Shown one piece after another: positions 12,163 to 22,640 of a stretch of 64,000 nucleotides of DNA (positions are counted from its first letter, which is position 1; each line of letters begins with the position of its first letter). The stretch covers positions 372,001 through 436,000 of the forward strand of contig JAMZAV010000068.1 of the NCBI GenBank assembly GCA_024449915.1. Reading direction: 5' to 3'. The translations under genes and the position numbers were made by a program. The notes under the pieces are model-generated. The model searched no databases, had not been told where the DNA came from, and worked only from the letters and a program-made list of their open reading frames with translations. The stretch is from Sweltsa coloradensis (taxonomy: Eukaryota > Arthropoda > Insecta > Plecoptera > Chloroperlidae).

Positions 12163-14849
12163 AAAATCGTGTAATCAAGAACAAATAGATGTCCGGATAG
12201 CATTGGAGATTGAAAGGCTGTCTACATACAGTTATTTATGATAACTACAATTACATGCTTTTTAAAACCATTATTGCTCATAAAACACAAACGGAATCTT
12301 GCAAACTCATGGTAATAATAAATGGAGATATTAATGTATGCTGTTCATATCTCGGAAGATCCTGTTCTTTCCTCCAGACCACGGAGATGTACATTGAAAT
12401 ATGCTAATGGCTAAGAGCTCCGAAACCAGTCGACCGTTGTGAAAAGGTCGCTAGGTATAGTGTGCCGAGGCTGTGGGAAGTCTGGGGCATGTATGATAAC
12501 GAAGATACAAAAACGGGCTTTGTATTTCTTGATTTGGTTAGTCGGGAAACTACGGGAGGGCTTTGTATATTGATTGTATTTTATTATTGATCTTCGTCCA
12601 ATAATCGATATTCCATAGACCGAGCCATCATCATAATTCGTGTAACGAAATTAAAGGATGCGAAATTAATAAGTTAGAAGTATAGGGGAGCGGGATTACC
12701 CAAAATTGGGAGTGATGCTGACCGGCAGAGTTACCAAAAACGTCTTTTATAACATCCTTGTAGGGAAAGTAGGGCATTATTAAAAGCGCGTGCCAATAGG
12801 AGGTCTCTTGCGGTTTTTACGTGTGACATGACACACGCACATACGGATGGACGTATGGAGCTTTGCTTCCTATTGTTATGCAACATATTATTGCTGAGAT
12901 TTGCAAAAAATAAATACATTTTGTGATTGTCAAGTTCGGTTGCTCAATTGCAAAGTGCTGCATAGTGCAACTTTCAGGTGCATCCTCCTCTTGATATCAT
13001 AAATTTTCCAACTACAAGGTACTTACGGCAAACTTTGTGTGCCAAATATGTATTTGGTGAGAATCAGGAAAGTTCGTTTGGGAAATTGGCTGCATTCAGT
13101 AACGATCGTGGTTGGTGAGACGCTGTCAAAGCGACTCGAGGGGATTCACAAATTGTCTTTGAGAAACTCGAGTATTTACCTCAAAGCTCTTTGGAGTACG
13201 TGTCTCCACGAACGAAACTATTCAAAACTTTGCATTTCAGGTGGAGTTTTAAGTCCTTGTACTGATAGTTCAGACACCACGACTAGATTGTTTAGGTACT
13301 TGTTACAGAAGGTAGTGATGCGTGACCGACCCATAGATGTGGGTGTTTCAATTAGTTTCAGTTTCCGTGCAATCGATGAACCGACATTTCTAGACGTACA
13401 CACATTTTCCTTTAAGAAACCTGCCCAGGGCAAGCTTCTCTTTAGGCGACTAATTAGGTAGAGTGAAGATAGATGGAGCAGAACGTAGTTCAGTATCTTT
13501 AGTTGTGAGGTATACACAAGGGGTATATTATAGGACTCGATGCTAGAATGCGCCCTTAACTGATAACAACCTTGAAGAAAGGGATCAGATTGACGGAACC
13601 TGGTATCGAATCGACCCCCTCCTGTATCAGAGTATCTTTAATATTAAACAACATACTCTTAAAGAGGAACCTAAAGAGCCTTAGGATTTTCTTTGCATAT
13701 GTAATGTCCTATGCTATTTTCACGAATTCCGCTTTGTTTTGTATCATAGTAATATTTGTTGCAAATCTATCGCGTTTGGTAGGCCTATATTTTGTGCTGT
13801 CATAGCTTAAATAAGGTATTAAAAAGCTTTTTAAATGTTATTCTCATTCAGTTTAATGAGAAAAAATGCTGAAAATTTAAGGGAAACCAAAAACATTGCA
13901 ATTTTGTGGTAATTCTAACGGAAGAGAACATCATTTAAGATCTACCGAGTGTAATTTTCATCGTCTAAGTTCCATTTATAGTTTGGACGTACACAGCCCG
14001 TGAATAAGTTCTGGGGAAAATTTACCGAAGACGATTGTAAAATCTTCATCATCTTGATTTCTCAATTTGAAAATTTTAAACGACACGTCAATACAGAACC
14101 TCTTACAATTTATTGCAATCGCTATTAATTATTCACCACCGTGAGTATTCACATGGACATTAATCGATTGAATATACAATAAAAAATAAATTAGAACTAA
14201 AATGCGACAAAATCGTTATCCCGTATCTGGATGATTATAGGTTGGGTGTGGTCGAACGAAATAAGAAAGAATACAAGACTGTGTGAAGACCAAGCACTTG
14301 GCCAACAAACAAGCTGTATGCTTGGTGGATCAATATGTCGATTTCATGATAGAGTGGTACCCTATCGTTAGTTTTAATGAAGGTCGACAAGTGCAGTCTT
14401 GAGCTTTCACATAATACATGAGATGATATTACCTAAGAATAAAACATGTTAATGAGTAAAAAATCGGAACTAAAATAGTAAACATATTAAATTATTTTTT
14501 CAATTAAAAAAAAAATTGTCTTGTAGATAACGTGTTTTTACAGACATTGTAAATCTTGGCATGCTCAAAAATTCCCCCGTGGGCCTCGGTAGGATGAAGA
14601 TTGTCCACTAAGTATCAGACTCCTTTAACTACCATAATCAACATAGCCTTGATTATTATTATTAATATTTTTTTACGAAATGTAAGGAACATTTGACAAC
14701 ATAGGCCCTCATTGCTGGAAGCAAGATTAGAGCGAGGCCCCATAACACACAATGCCTTGCTACTAGTATATGATTTACGTTGATTTTAGTGTTCTCAAGT
14801 AAAAATTAATAGGAATAAATTGTTCATGCGGTATGGATTTGGATATATA

Positions 14850-14855
14850 TTTATT
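14850..14855 (-). terminator. Candidate poly(A) signal of the GMC gene
   Basis: On the minus strand this reads AATAAA, about 200 bases downstream of the GMC stop codon. I saw no other AATAAA or ATTAAA on that strand between it and the stop. Its use is inferred from position only. Confidence 0.45.
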
Positions 14856-15051
14856 TATCACGTTCTACAATATATCCGTACATGTAAACATCAGTATAAA
14901 ATTAAGTGGTTATAAAACATTTAAGAATAAGGAAATGGTACATCTCTATGTCATACATTTTGCTCTAAAAGTATGAATAAAGATGCGGGGTGAATTAATT
15001 CCCTTGTCTAAAGCTAGGGACGTCTCGATGTGTCGCTAGTCGCCATTGAGT

Positions 15052-16531
15052 TTAGGGATCAGCTATTGCTTCAGCGTTAGGATCGAAGTTTTCCACTTCT
15101 GGACGCGGGGCCTGCGTGGGTCGCGGTCTGTTGGAGGTTGGTCTGGGGTTTCCACCTCCGGTACGGGGGGGTTGCGTGGGTGTGTATCTAGGGGGAGGGG
15201 GTGGCCCGTGGTGATGGTGGTGGTGGGTGTGCAGAGGGTGGCCTGGCGGGTACTGAGGGAAGGGACCGTGGAACCCAGTCCCACCTGGTCTGGGGGGGCC
15301 GGGGTGTCCAGGATGAGGGAACGGGCAGTCTGGGTGAGGCGCAGGGTAGCTGGGCCGGTTGGTGCCGGACGAAGATCCACCCGTCGGTCGCGTCGTTCCA
15401 TCGCCAAACCGGTTACCTAGATCCGCAGCTCCCCCGCTCGGCAGCCACCGTTTCTTGATCATATCTACCCCCTTCTCGGCGATCATCATGCACGGCGCGT
15501 TGGTGTTTCCGGACACGACCAGCGGCATGATTGAGGCGTCCATCACTCTCAGCTTCTTGATGCCGTGGACGCTGAGCTCGGGGCTGACGACCGCTGTCCT
15601 GTCCGAGGCTGGGCCCATCTTGCAGCTGCCGGCCTGGTGGTTCTCGGGACCAGTAGCGTGTCGCACGGCACACTCCCAGTACTTGTCGGTGTTGAAAGCG
15701 ACTCCAGGTTTGATACACGATGCGATGGGAGTGGTGTCTAGCTCGAAGCCGTACTCCTCTCGGAGAACTCGAGTATTGCCGAGTCTCACGGCGATCTTGC
15801 ACGCCTCGACTAAAGTCTTCACATCGGCGTCGTCGGTGAGGTAGTTGGGGTAGATGAGCGGATCTGCCAAAGGATCCGAGGATTGCAGTTTGATGTAGCC
15901 TCGACTTTTAGGGTGCAGTACAACGGGCGACATGCTCATTCTACGGAAGTGGTTGGGGTGTTCATGATCCTCAGGATCGTCCACGCTGCCAGACTTGGCG
16001 CAGTTGGCGAGGTACCCGGCGAAGAAGAGTTGGACGTCCGGGTCCAGCCCAGAAGGGTCCGCGTACTTCGAGTTGACCTTGGCGGTGACCTGAGAGAGGC
16101 CAGTGCTGGACATCGGACCCTTGCGGTTCAGCATGTAGTCCATGGCGGTAGCCCAGTTGAGGTCTCGATGCGCCGTGTGGTTGTTCATGATGAAGCTGAT
16201 GTAGAAGGCCACGTGGTTGTGGAGGTTCTGGCCGACCCCGGGAAGGTCGTGGACCAGGGGCACCTTCACCTGTCGCAGGTGATCCCTGGGACCCACGCCG
16301 GAGAGCAGGAGCAGCTGTGGGGAGTTGACCGCTCCTGCCGAGAGAACGACCTCCTTCCTGGCGCGTGCTGTCTCCTTGCGACCGTTGCGCATGAACTCGA
16401 CGCCGTACGCCTCCTTGCTGGTGGGGTTGATTAGCACCCGTGTGGCCGTGGCGTTCAGGATGATGTGCAGGTTAGCACGCTGACGGACTGGTCTCAGGAA
16501 GGCCCTGGCGGTGCTCATGCGGGAACCCTTT
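15052..16531 (-). CDS. GMC oxidoreductase, 3'-terminal coding exon (glucose dehydrogenase-like)
   Basis: This is the last exon of an insect GMC-family FAD oxidoreductase, about 493 codons, ending in TAA at 15054-15052. It opens after a TTGCAG acceptor with the third base of a split codon, which matches the phase of the donor at 20190. Numbering residues from the upstream in-frame ATG at 16545, one sees GSRMSTARAFLRP near 7-19, the second GMC signature (GAVNSPQLLLLSGVG) at 71-85, a cap region about 110-205, and a C-terminal GMC domain about 206-365. That domain has the catalytic His303 in NHQAGSCKMG and Asn349 in NTNAP. Family members oxidise alcohols or sugars with FAD; many insect ones are secreted, but the substrate here is unknown. 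Residues 372-497 form an extra Pro/Gly/His-rich tail. The exon is GC-rich against AT-rich flanks. The family assignment is secure; the exact orthologue is not. Confidence 0.95.
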
Positions 16532-19500
16532 CTGCAACAGACCAATTTTTTCTACTTGACCATGTGTTTGCTAGATTATTGGATCATTCTCATTGCAGTG
16601 TATCCCCCATGTTGGCTGAAACTGAGAAACTGCTAATAAACGTAAATCACTAATTTAGTATATTTTAGTTTTATTTATGAATAACAATATTAAGTTTGTT
16701 GTAATACATTCATTTTCAATCCTCTAGACAGAGACAGTTTTAAACAACGACGGACTTTACGATATAGAATATAAGCCTGGTTAAATCTAAGGACCATTGT
16801 AAGAATGAGAATAACGGGTATTTCTAGAAGTTTGTGATAAGCATGGCTATATAAGCATGGCTAATCAGTATTTAATGTGACACCATCCCAAATTTTGAAC
16901 GACATTACTGCAATCGTGAAATCATTAATCATGAAATGTTATATTAATCATGAATGCATGCATGATGAATCAAGAAATGATCACGAAAAGTAGTGCAGGT
17001 TGCATACACAATAGTAGTAGCTCAAAATAAAACAAACCAAGGAATAGCAGACTCACGCGTTTCCTCGAGAAACACCACAGGGAACGTTACTTACCTTAGA
17101 TTTTAGGAGTAAATTAGTTACTGACAGCCACATAATGAATTATTAATTTTGTGGCAAACAGATAGCTAATGCTAGCCACCAAATTTATCACCATTATTCC
17201 ATTCCAACCGTTCAAATATTTAATGCTGATAGATTGACTATTGATCGTGGCGAGTGAGGGCCGCGCACGGAAAACCATTTCCTGCGGGCCAGTAATGTGG
17301 AAACATCACCGTAGTCTGGCCATGCTTTGCGCGGATCCATGGTTTACATTTTTAAGTCTATATAGATATGGAAACAATATGGAACATACTTATGGTATTA
17401 ACGAGTTAAAATTTAAAAAAATAAGGAGTAAATTAGACACGATCGACAACGGTGTAGTGGAAAAAACAAACGTGCAATGCGATGTTAGCAATGTGTGTTA
17501 TTTATAGATTCTTTAGGTATGTAGGCTACCTTCGAGAAATATATGAGAGAAAAATATTACTTCTGTAACATTGTCATGATACGGATTGTGGAGCAATTTT
17601 CGAGGTAATATATGGTTCTAGTATGATTTATTGTTGGAGCTCTCCAAGAAAGGATTGATTCATGTGAATTGTGTAACAATAGAGCAGAGAAGTCAATCGA
17701 GATAATTACAGATGCAATTTAAAAAAGACGAAATTATACATTAATAATAAATGAATTCAGAATCAACTTTTCTTGGCAATTTAACAAAATATTGTGTTGA
17801 ATTATGGAATAGGGTTTATCCGTTTTCGGAACAGGAAATTGAGGCAGAGAAAATTGGGGTCAGGGCACGGCAACGCCAAAGAATCTATAGATGGCATGTC
17901 GACCCTTGTATATAAGGCCATGACATTGATTCAGCTATTTCTATGCACCTTTTCCAAATTTAACTTCTATGAAATATAACACCCCAATATGAAATGCACG
18001 CACTACCACCATTCAAAGAACACCGTTTCTATTTACAATTATTAATAACAATTTGGTATGACATTTAAATTATATTAATTCACCCAAGATTGTAAGCAAA
18101 GACGGTGCGAATAAAAATGCGCAAACAAAACTTGACATTTCACTTTCATTATAAATGTAACCCTATAGAACTAGAACATAAAAAAAATACCAATTAATTT
18201 GTAATGTTCGCGGAACAAAAGCTAACTAATCAATAAATTATCTTCGATTCTGCTTTTCTGAACCTAAGTATTTTGTGTTTGTCCCTTTATCTATTGTTGT
18301 TTTCAATGATCGACTTTTAGACAGTTGAATGATTCTCACGGTCATTATTCAATAAGCATTTCTCTTGAAGTAATTCAAGTTTATATCTCTATCTAAATGT
18401 ATAGAATTTAAAAGCCATTTATTAGCATATATCAACTTAACACTTACCTAATTTATAACATGCATTTCTTATGACATAAAGGTAATGATGTAACGATCCT
18501 CGTTTGATAATAATATACTCTCATTTTTTGTCGTAATTAATTACAGAGACAATCGTTACGAGTTTGTCGTGTGATTCTGGTTACTGCACAATTAGATAAC
18601 ATCTAACGCTCGCTGCCGTTGGTTGCTTTGCATTACGTGTCACGTGCTTGTTTGGTAATTTATTTTTGTTCTAAGCGTAAAGTGTCTGTAAAATAAAACT
18701 TAAAATATATATTTTATCAAAACTTTGATAAGTAGCACTAAGGAAGGTAGAAATTCCCATTAAGCTATTCAAGCGAGATGGTGTAGGGGAGGGGCAGGGT
18801 TGCTAGACTAATTGGATTGATAATTAGAATGGCAATCGATAAAAGTCATGGTTCTAATTTATTTTCGTTTTGATATTTTTTATACGAAAATAATTAAGAA
18901 TGACGCCGTTTCTAATTTTTATCAACGCTCTTTTAAACATAGTTTGATCGCCAAATCCAGAGAATTTTACAGTCGTTCTGGACCACTTTATGACTTTTAA
19001 TTTTAACCCAAACGATTGGAAACTAAATTATATAGTTCAGGAAAAACATCCCAATGTCTCGTCTATGTGGACAACGTTTCCACATTTCAAGTACATGTCA
19101 TGGCTTCTACATAAGCTGGCAAAGTACTACCAATTGTCTATATTATTGCCAAACTACTGCCAGATTTAAGAGAATGTACTCTGATAGAGGCAACCGCATT
19201 CTTCCAAACAATATGTTACTGATGTCACATCAATCACCTTTCGTTTACCTTCCTTTTATAATAATTTACCTAATTTACCAAAGTTCGGCATATTCTTTGA
19301 TTTTAATTTCAAAAAATCAATCCGTGATTGGACTGCAGTTGAAGGTCATTAGCATTTACCCCTCTATTCTTTTAAACATTATTTACTCTGTTTGTTGCAC
19401 TTATAATTTTGATATATTTGTTTATTGTTCATCAATATTTTTAAATTATTTGTTAATTTGTAGGTTTATTAATGTAATTTTAATTTTTACTTATTTATAT

Positions 19501-20190
19501 ATTATATTAGGATTGTCTATGTAAAATAGTACTTGTGCTGTACGAGACTTTTCCAATAATTTGAAAGTCGAAGAAACATGTCTGAAAAGTTTGCTGAATG
19601 AAAGAAGGCCTTTAAAATAACAGAAAAAAAATTGTGAATTTTTTTTCTGTTATTTTAAAGGCCTTCTTTCATTCAGCAAACTTTTCAGACATGTTTCTTC
19701 GACTTTCAAATTATCGGCCAGAGGTGGTACAATAGCCTTAAGGTTTAAAGTTAGTAGTGCGAAGGCGTTCCAGGCTAAATCATCGCATTCTGCATTACCG
19801 CCTGAATTGCCAGAAGTCTTAACCGAATATTGGCAACATTCATAGTTCTGTGTGTAGCGAACCCAGGGCTATTTGTAACTGGACAGCACTTGCCACAATA
19901 GTGAGGATAAAAAATTAATACGTTACAATTCTGTAGTCTATACCCACTCCCTCAAAGAATTTATTTTCAGTGGAAGGCTTTAGAGAACATGAGGTCCCAA
20001 ATGACCCTGACGACGCCGATGCCATTGACGGGAGAATGATTGCCATTCAGTAATTGATATTTGCATGTGAGGACCGCAAGTTGGCGACGGTTCATCAACG
20101 GACAGTATCAGCATCGACTAGGCTAGTTCGAGAAAACTTTTACACAAATTATGTAATCTTTGTCAAATGAAAAATCCTTGAAAGTCTTAC
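16532..20190 (-). other. Intron between the last two GMC exons
   Basis: This 3.66-kb AT-rich intron is defined by the GT at 20190-20189 and the AG at 16533-16532 on the minus strand. The acceptor has a weak pyrimidine tract. A plus-strand open frame at 19054-19524 (156 codons, hydrophobic and AT-rich) resembles no family I know and is probably chance. The intron also holds the perfect palindrome at 19556-19714 and the left part of the duplicated segment. Confidence 0.85.
19556..19714. repeat. Perfect 76-bp palindrome with 7-base loop
   Basis: The arms 19556-19631 and 19639-19714 are exact reverse complements around the loop TTGTGAA. It sits in the GMC intron just beside the duplicated segment. 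The matching place in the second copy (20911-21512) has the same outer arms but a much longer centre. Confidence 0.95.
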
Positions 20191-20522
20191 TCGTTGTTGG
20201 TCTGTGTGATGGCGAAACCCGAGTGGTTCGCGCCGTTGAGGTCTTGGTTGATGTTGTACCCCAGCTCCTGCCCCGCGCGGAGGATCGCCTCCGCCAGTGG
20301 CGGATGGTGTGGGAACTGCTGCACGGGCATCATCCCCCCCACGCCGTGGAACTTCTTGTCTACCAGTGTCCCGATCTGACGGTTGTCTTCAGACTTCATG
20401 AAGATGGGGAGGACGTCGTTCCAACCCCAACCAACGTTGCCAAGGTCACGCCAACGGTCGTAGTCTTTGGGGTGACCTCGTAGGTACATCATACCGTTCA
20501 GCACACTGCAGCCACCAAGAAC
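20191..20522 (-). CDS. GMC oxidoreductase, penultimate exon (copy A, intact)
   Basis: This 332-base exon is bounded by a TTTTCAG acceptor and a GA|GTAAGA donor. It begins in phase 0 with VLGGCSVLN, the start of the first GMC signature that contacts FAD, and continues through RGHPKDYDRW, KSEDN, FHGVGGMMPVQ, FPHHPPLAEAILRAGQELGY and NGANHSGFAITQTNN. It ends two bases into a Glu codon, which the exon at 15052-16531 completes (GA + A), giving NNEKGSRMSTARAF at the join. This continuity across a 3.66-kb intron is strong evidence that the two exons belong to one gene. No in-frame stop or frameshift is present. An upstream exon ending in phase 0 and carrying the N-terminal GxGxxG FAD-binding region is required but was not found in this window. 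Confidence 0.93.
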
Positions 20523-20650
20523 CTGAAAACATAACACACATTTACTTCAGTTCAGCACACTGCAGCCACCAAGTACCTGAAAACATAACACACATTACTT
20601 CAGTTCAGCACACTGCAGCCACCAAGTACCTGAAAACATAACACCACTTT
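20496..20650. repeat. Three 54-bp tandem units overlapping the copy A splice acceptor
   Basis: Units begin with GTTCAGCACACTGCAGCCAC at 20496, 20550 and 20603 (period 54, then 53). On the minus strand each carries TGTTATGTTTTCAG followed by the codons for VLGGCSVLN. The real exon uses the unit nearest 20522; the others are duplicated acceptor plus exon-start fragments without the rest of the exon. Confidence 0.9.
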
Positions 20651-20910
20651 AAATGTCTCGGGATATTCGTTTAAACTTCTTTCCAACCGCCGATTGGACT
20701 GCGTTTAAATCTTTAAATTTCCCCTCTATTTTTTTTCCCTATTTTCTTTTTTTTGCACTTATAATTTTGATATATTTTTTTATTGTTCATCAATTTTTTT
20801 TTAAATTATTTTTTAATTTGTAGATTAATGTAATTTTAATTTTTACTTATTTTTTATTTAAAAAGGTTTTGTCTATGTAAAATGTACTTGTGTTTGTACG
20901 AGACTTTTTC

Positions 20911-21512
20911 AAAAATTTAAAAGTCAAGAAATATGTCTGAAAAGTTTGCTGAATAAAAGAAGGCCTTTAAAAAAACAGAAAAAGAAAAAATTGTGATTTT
21001 TTTGGGCGGTACAAAATCACTTTTGGAAATTTAAAATTTAGTTTTTTGGACAAAAGTGTGAAACAAGACTAGTAAAAATTTAAAATTTTGGGAATGGGTT
21101 TTTCTGGACATAGTTTCTAAAACCTTTAGCTAAACTTAAATATAGCCCTAAAATAGTTTCTGAAAACCCACGTTGGGTGTACGAATTTTTTGTCAAACGG
21201 TACAAAATAGGGTTTTTTGTACCTTTTGACAAAAAAAATTCGTAACCCAACTGTATTTTCGAAAAACTATTTTAGCTATAGTCAAGTTGAGCTAAAGGTG
21301 TTTAGAAACTATTCCAGAAAACGATTCCGAAAATTAATTTTGAACTAGTCTTGTATATCACACTTTAACCAAAAATCTAAATATAATTTCCAAAAGTGAG
21401 GTTATGTCCCGCCCCAAAAAAATTCACAATTTTTTTTTCTGTTATTTTAAAGGCCTTCTTTCATTCAGCAAACTTTTCAGACATGTTCCTTCGACTTTCA
21501 AATTATCGGCCA
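20911..21512. repeat. Imperfect fold-back of about 600 bp in the second duplicated segment
   Basis: The sequence left of about 21210 is the reverse complement of that to the right, around GGTACAAAATAGGGTTTTTT, with many single-base differences, mostly in homopolymers and mostly on the left arm. The outermost parts correspond to the palindrome at 19556-19714. It may be a fold-back transposon or a read or assembly artefact. No coding content is visible. Confidence 0.8.
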
Positions 21513-21974
21513 GAGGCGGTACAATAGCCTTAAGGTTTAAAGTTAGTAGTGCGAAGGCGTTCCAGGCTAATCATCGCATTCTGCATTACCGCCTGGATTG
21601 CCGAAGTCTTAACCGAATATGGCAACATCATAGTTCTGTGTGTAGCAAACCAGGGCTATTTGTAACTGACAGCACTTGCCACAATAGTGAGGATAAAAAA
21701 TTAATACGTTACAATTCTGTAGTCTATACCCACTCCCTCAAAGAATTTATTTTCAGTGGAAGGCTTTAGAAAACATGAGGTCCCAAATGACCCTGACGAC
21801 GCCGATGCCATTGACGGGAGAATGATTGCCATTCAGTAATTGATATTTGCATGTGAGGACCGCAAGTTGGCGACGGTTCATCAACGGACAGTATCAGCAT
21901 CGACTAGGCTAGTTCGAGAAAACTTTTACACAAATTATGTAATCTTTGTCAAATGAAATGAAATGAAGTCTTAC

Positions 21975-22307
21975 TCGTTGTTGGTCTGTGTGATGGCGAA
22001 ACCCGAGTGGTTCGCGCCGTTGAGGTCTTGGTTGATGTTGTACCCCAGCTCCTGCCCCGCGCGGAGGATCGCCTCCGCCAAGTGGCGGATGGTGTGGGAA
22101 CTGCTGCACGGGCATCATGCCCCCCACGCCGTGGAACTTCTTGTCCACCAGTGTCCCGATCTGACGGTTGTCTTCAGACTTCATGAAGATGGGGAGCACG
22201 TCGTTCCAACCCCAGCCCGCGTTGCCAAGGTCACGCCAACGGTCGTAGTCTTTGGGATGACCTCGTAGGTACATCATACCGTTCAGCACACTGCAGCCAC
22301 CAAGTAC
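21975..22307 (-). pseudogene. Second copy of the GMC penultimate exon (copy B), frameshifted
   Basis: This repeats the exon at 20191-20522 almost base for base, with the same acceptor and donor motifs, but is 333 rather than 332 bases long. An extra base near 22080 (plus-strand CCGCCAAGTGG against CCGCCAGTGG) shifts the frame after FPHHPPL, so the following residues become GGGDPPRGAG instead of AEAILRAG. Other changes are minor; for example GNVGWGW becomes GNAGWGW. The similarity continues into the flanks, from about 21438 onward against 19640 onward. The unit may be a recent tandem duplication, an unmerged second allele, or a sequencing error in an otherwise functional alternative exon. If the inserted base is real, the exon cannot be used for full-length protein. 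Confidence 0.8.
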
Positions 22308-22640
22308 CTGAAAACATAACACACATTTACTTCAGTTCAGCACACTGCAGCCACCAAGTACCTGAAAACATAACACACATTTACTTCAGTTCAGCACACT
22401 GCAGCCACCAAGTACCTGACTACCCTTACTCAGCGCCGAGGCATCGCCCCAAGTCGTGGAATCGATAACACTACTCAGTCAGGCATCATGCAGCCACCAA
22501 GTCCTGAAACATAACACTTTCTTCAGTTCACCACTGACGGTTCTCCCAAGTACCTGAAAACATAACACACATTTACTTCAGTTCAGCACACTGCAGCCAC
22601 CAAGTACCTGAAAACATAACACACATTTACTTCAGTTATT
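22281..22640. repeat. 54-bp tandem units overlapping the copy B splice acceptor
   Basis: The same unit as at 20496 is seen at 22281, 22335 and 22389, and again near 22580. A damaged unit lies near 22489-22570, and unrelated sequence of about 60 bases lies at 22420-22480. Each intact unit again carries an acceptor and the start of the exon in minus orientation. Confidence 0.85.

Larger units (their letters stand above)
9258..14849. other. AT-rich sequence with isolated GC-richer patches
   Basis: Patches at 10986-11234 (minus, 82 codons) and 13039-13517 (140 codons plus, 99 codons minus) have open frames on one or both strands but no domain, signal or splice structure that I recognise. They may be old transposon remnants. 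A minus-strand frame at 9761-10039 is likewise unrecognised. Confidence 0.5.
19280..22400. repeat. Tandem segmental duplication containing the GMC exon
   Basis: About 19640-20650 matches about 21438-22340 closely. A left flank, 19280-19620, matches 20680-20990 with many more differences. Shared markers include GAATGATTGCCATTCAGTAA at about 20033 and 21820, and GACGGTTCATCAACGGACAG at about 20085 and 21874. The exon copies are included. The left part of the second copy has abnormally long T and A runs compared with the first. Confidence 0.85.

Noticed and set aside
13039..13517. 140-codon plus and 99-codon minus open frames
   Set aside because: They overlap on opposite strands, show no motif I recognise and have no splice or start evidence.
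15883..16434. 183-codon plus-strand open frame
   Set aside because: It lies opposite the GMC exon, which has clear family motifs; the plus frame is a shadow of GC-rich coding sequence. The same holds for 15046-15420, 15201-15458 and 15359-15844, and for the extra minus frames in this exon.
19054..19524. 156-codon plus-strand open frame in the GMC intron
   Set aside because: Its composition is typical of AT-rich chance frames (Ile, Leu, Tyr, Ser), and the corresponding part of the duplicated copy is not open.
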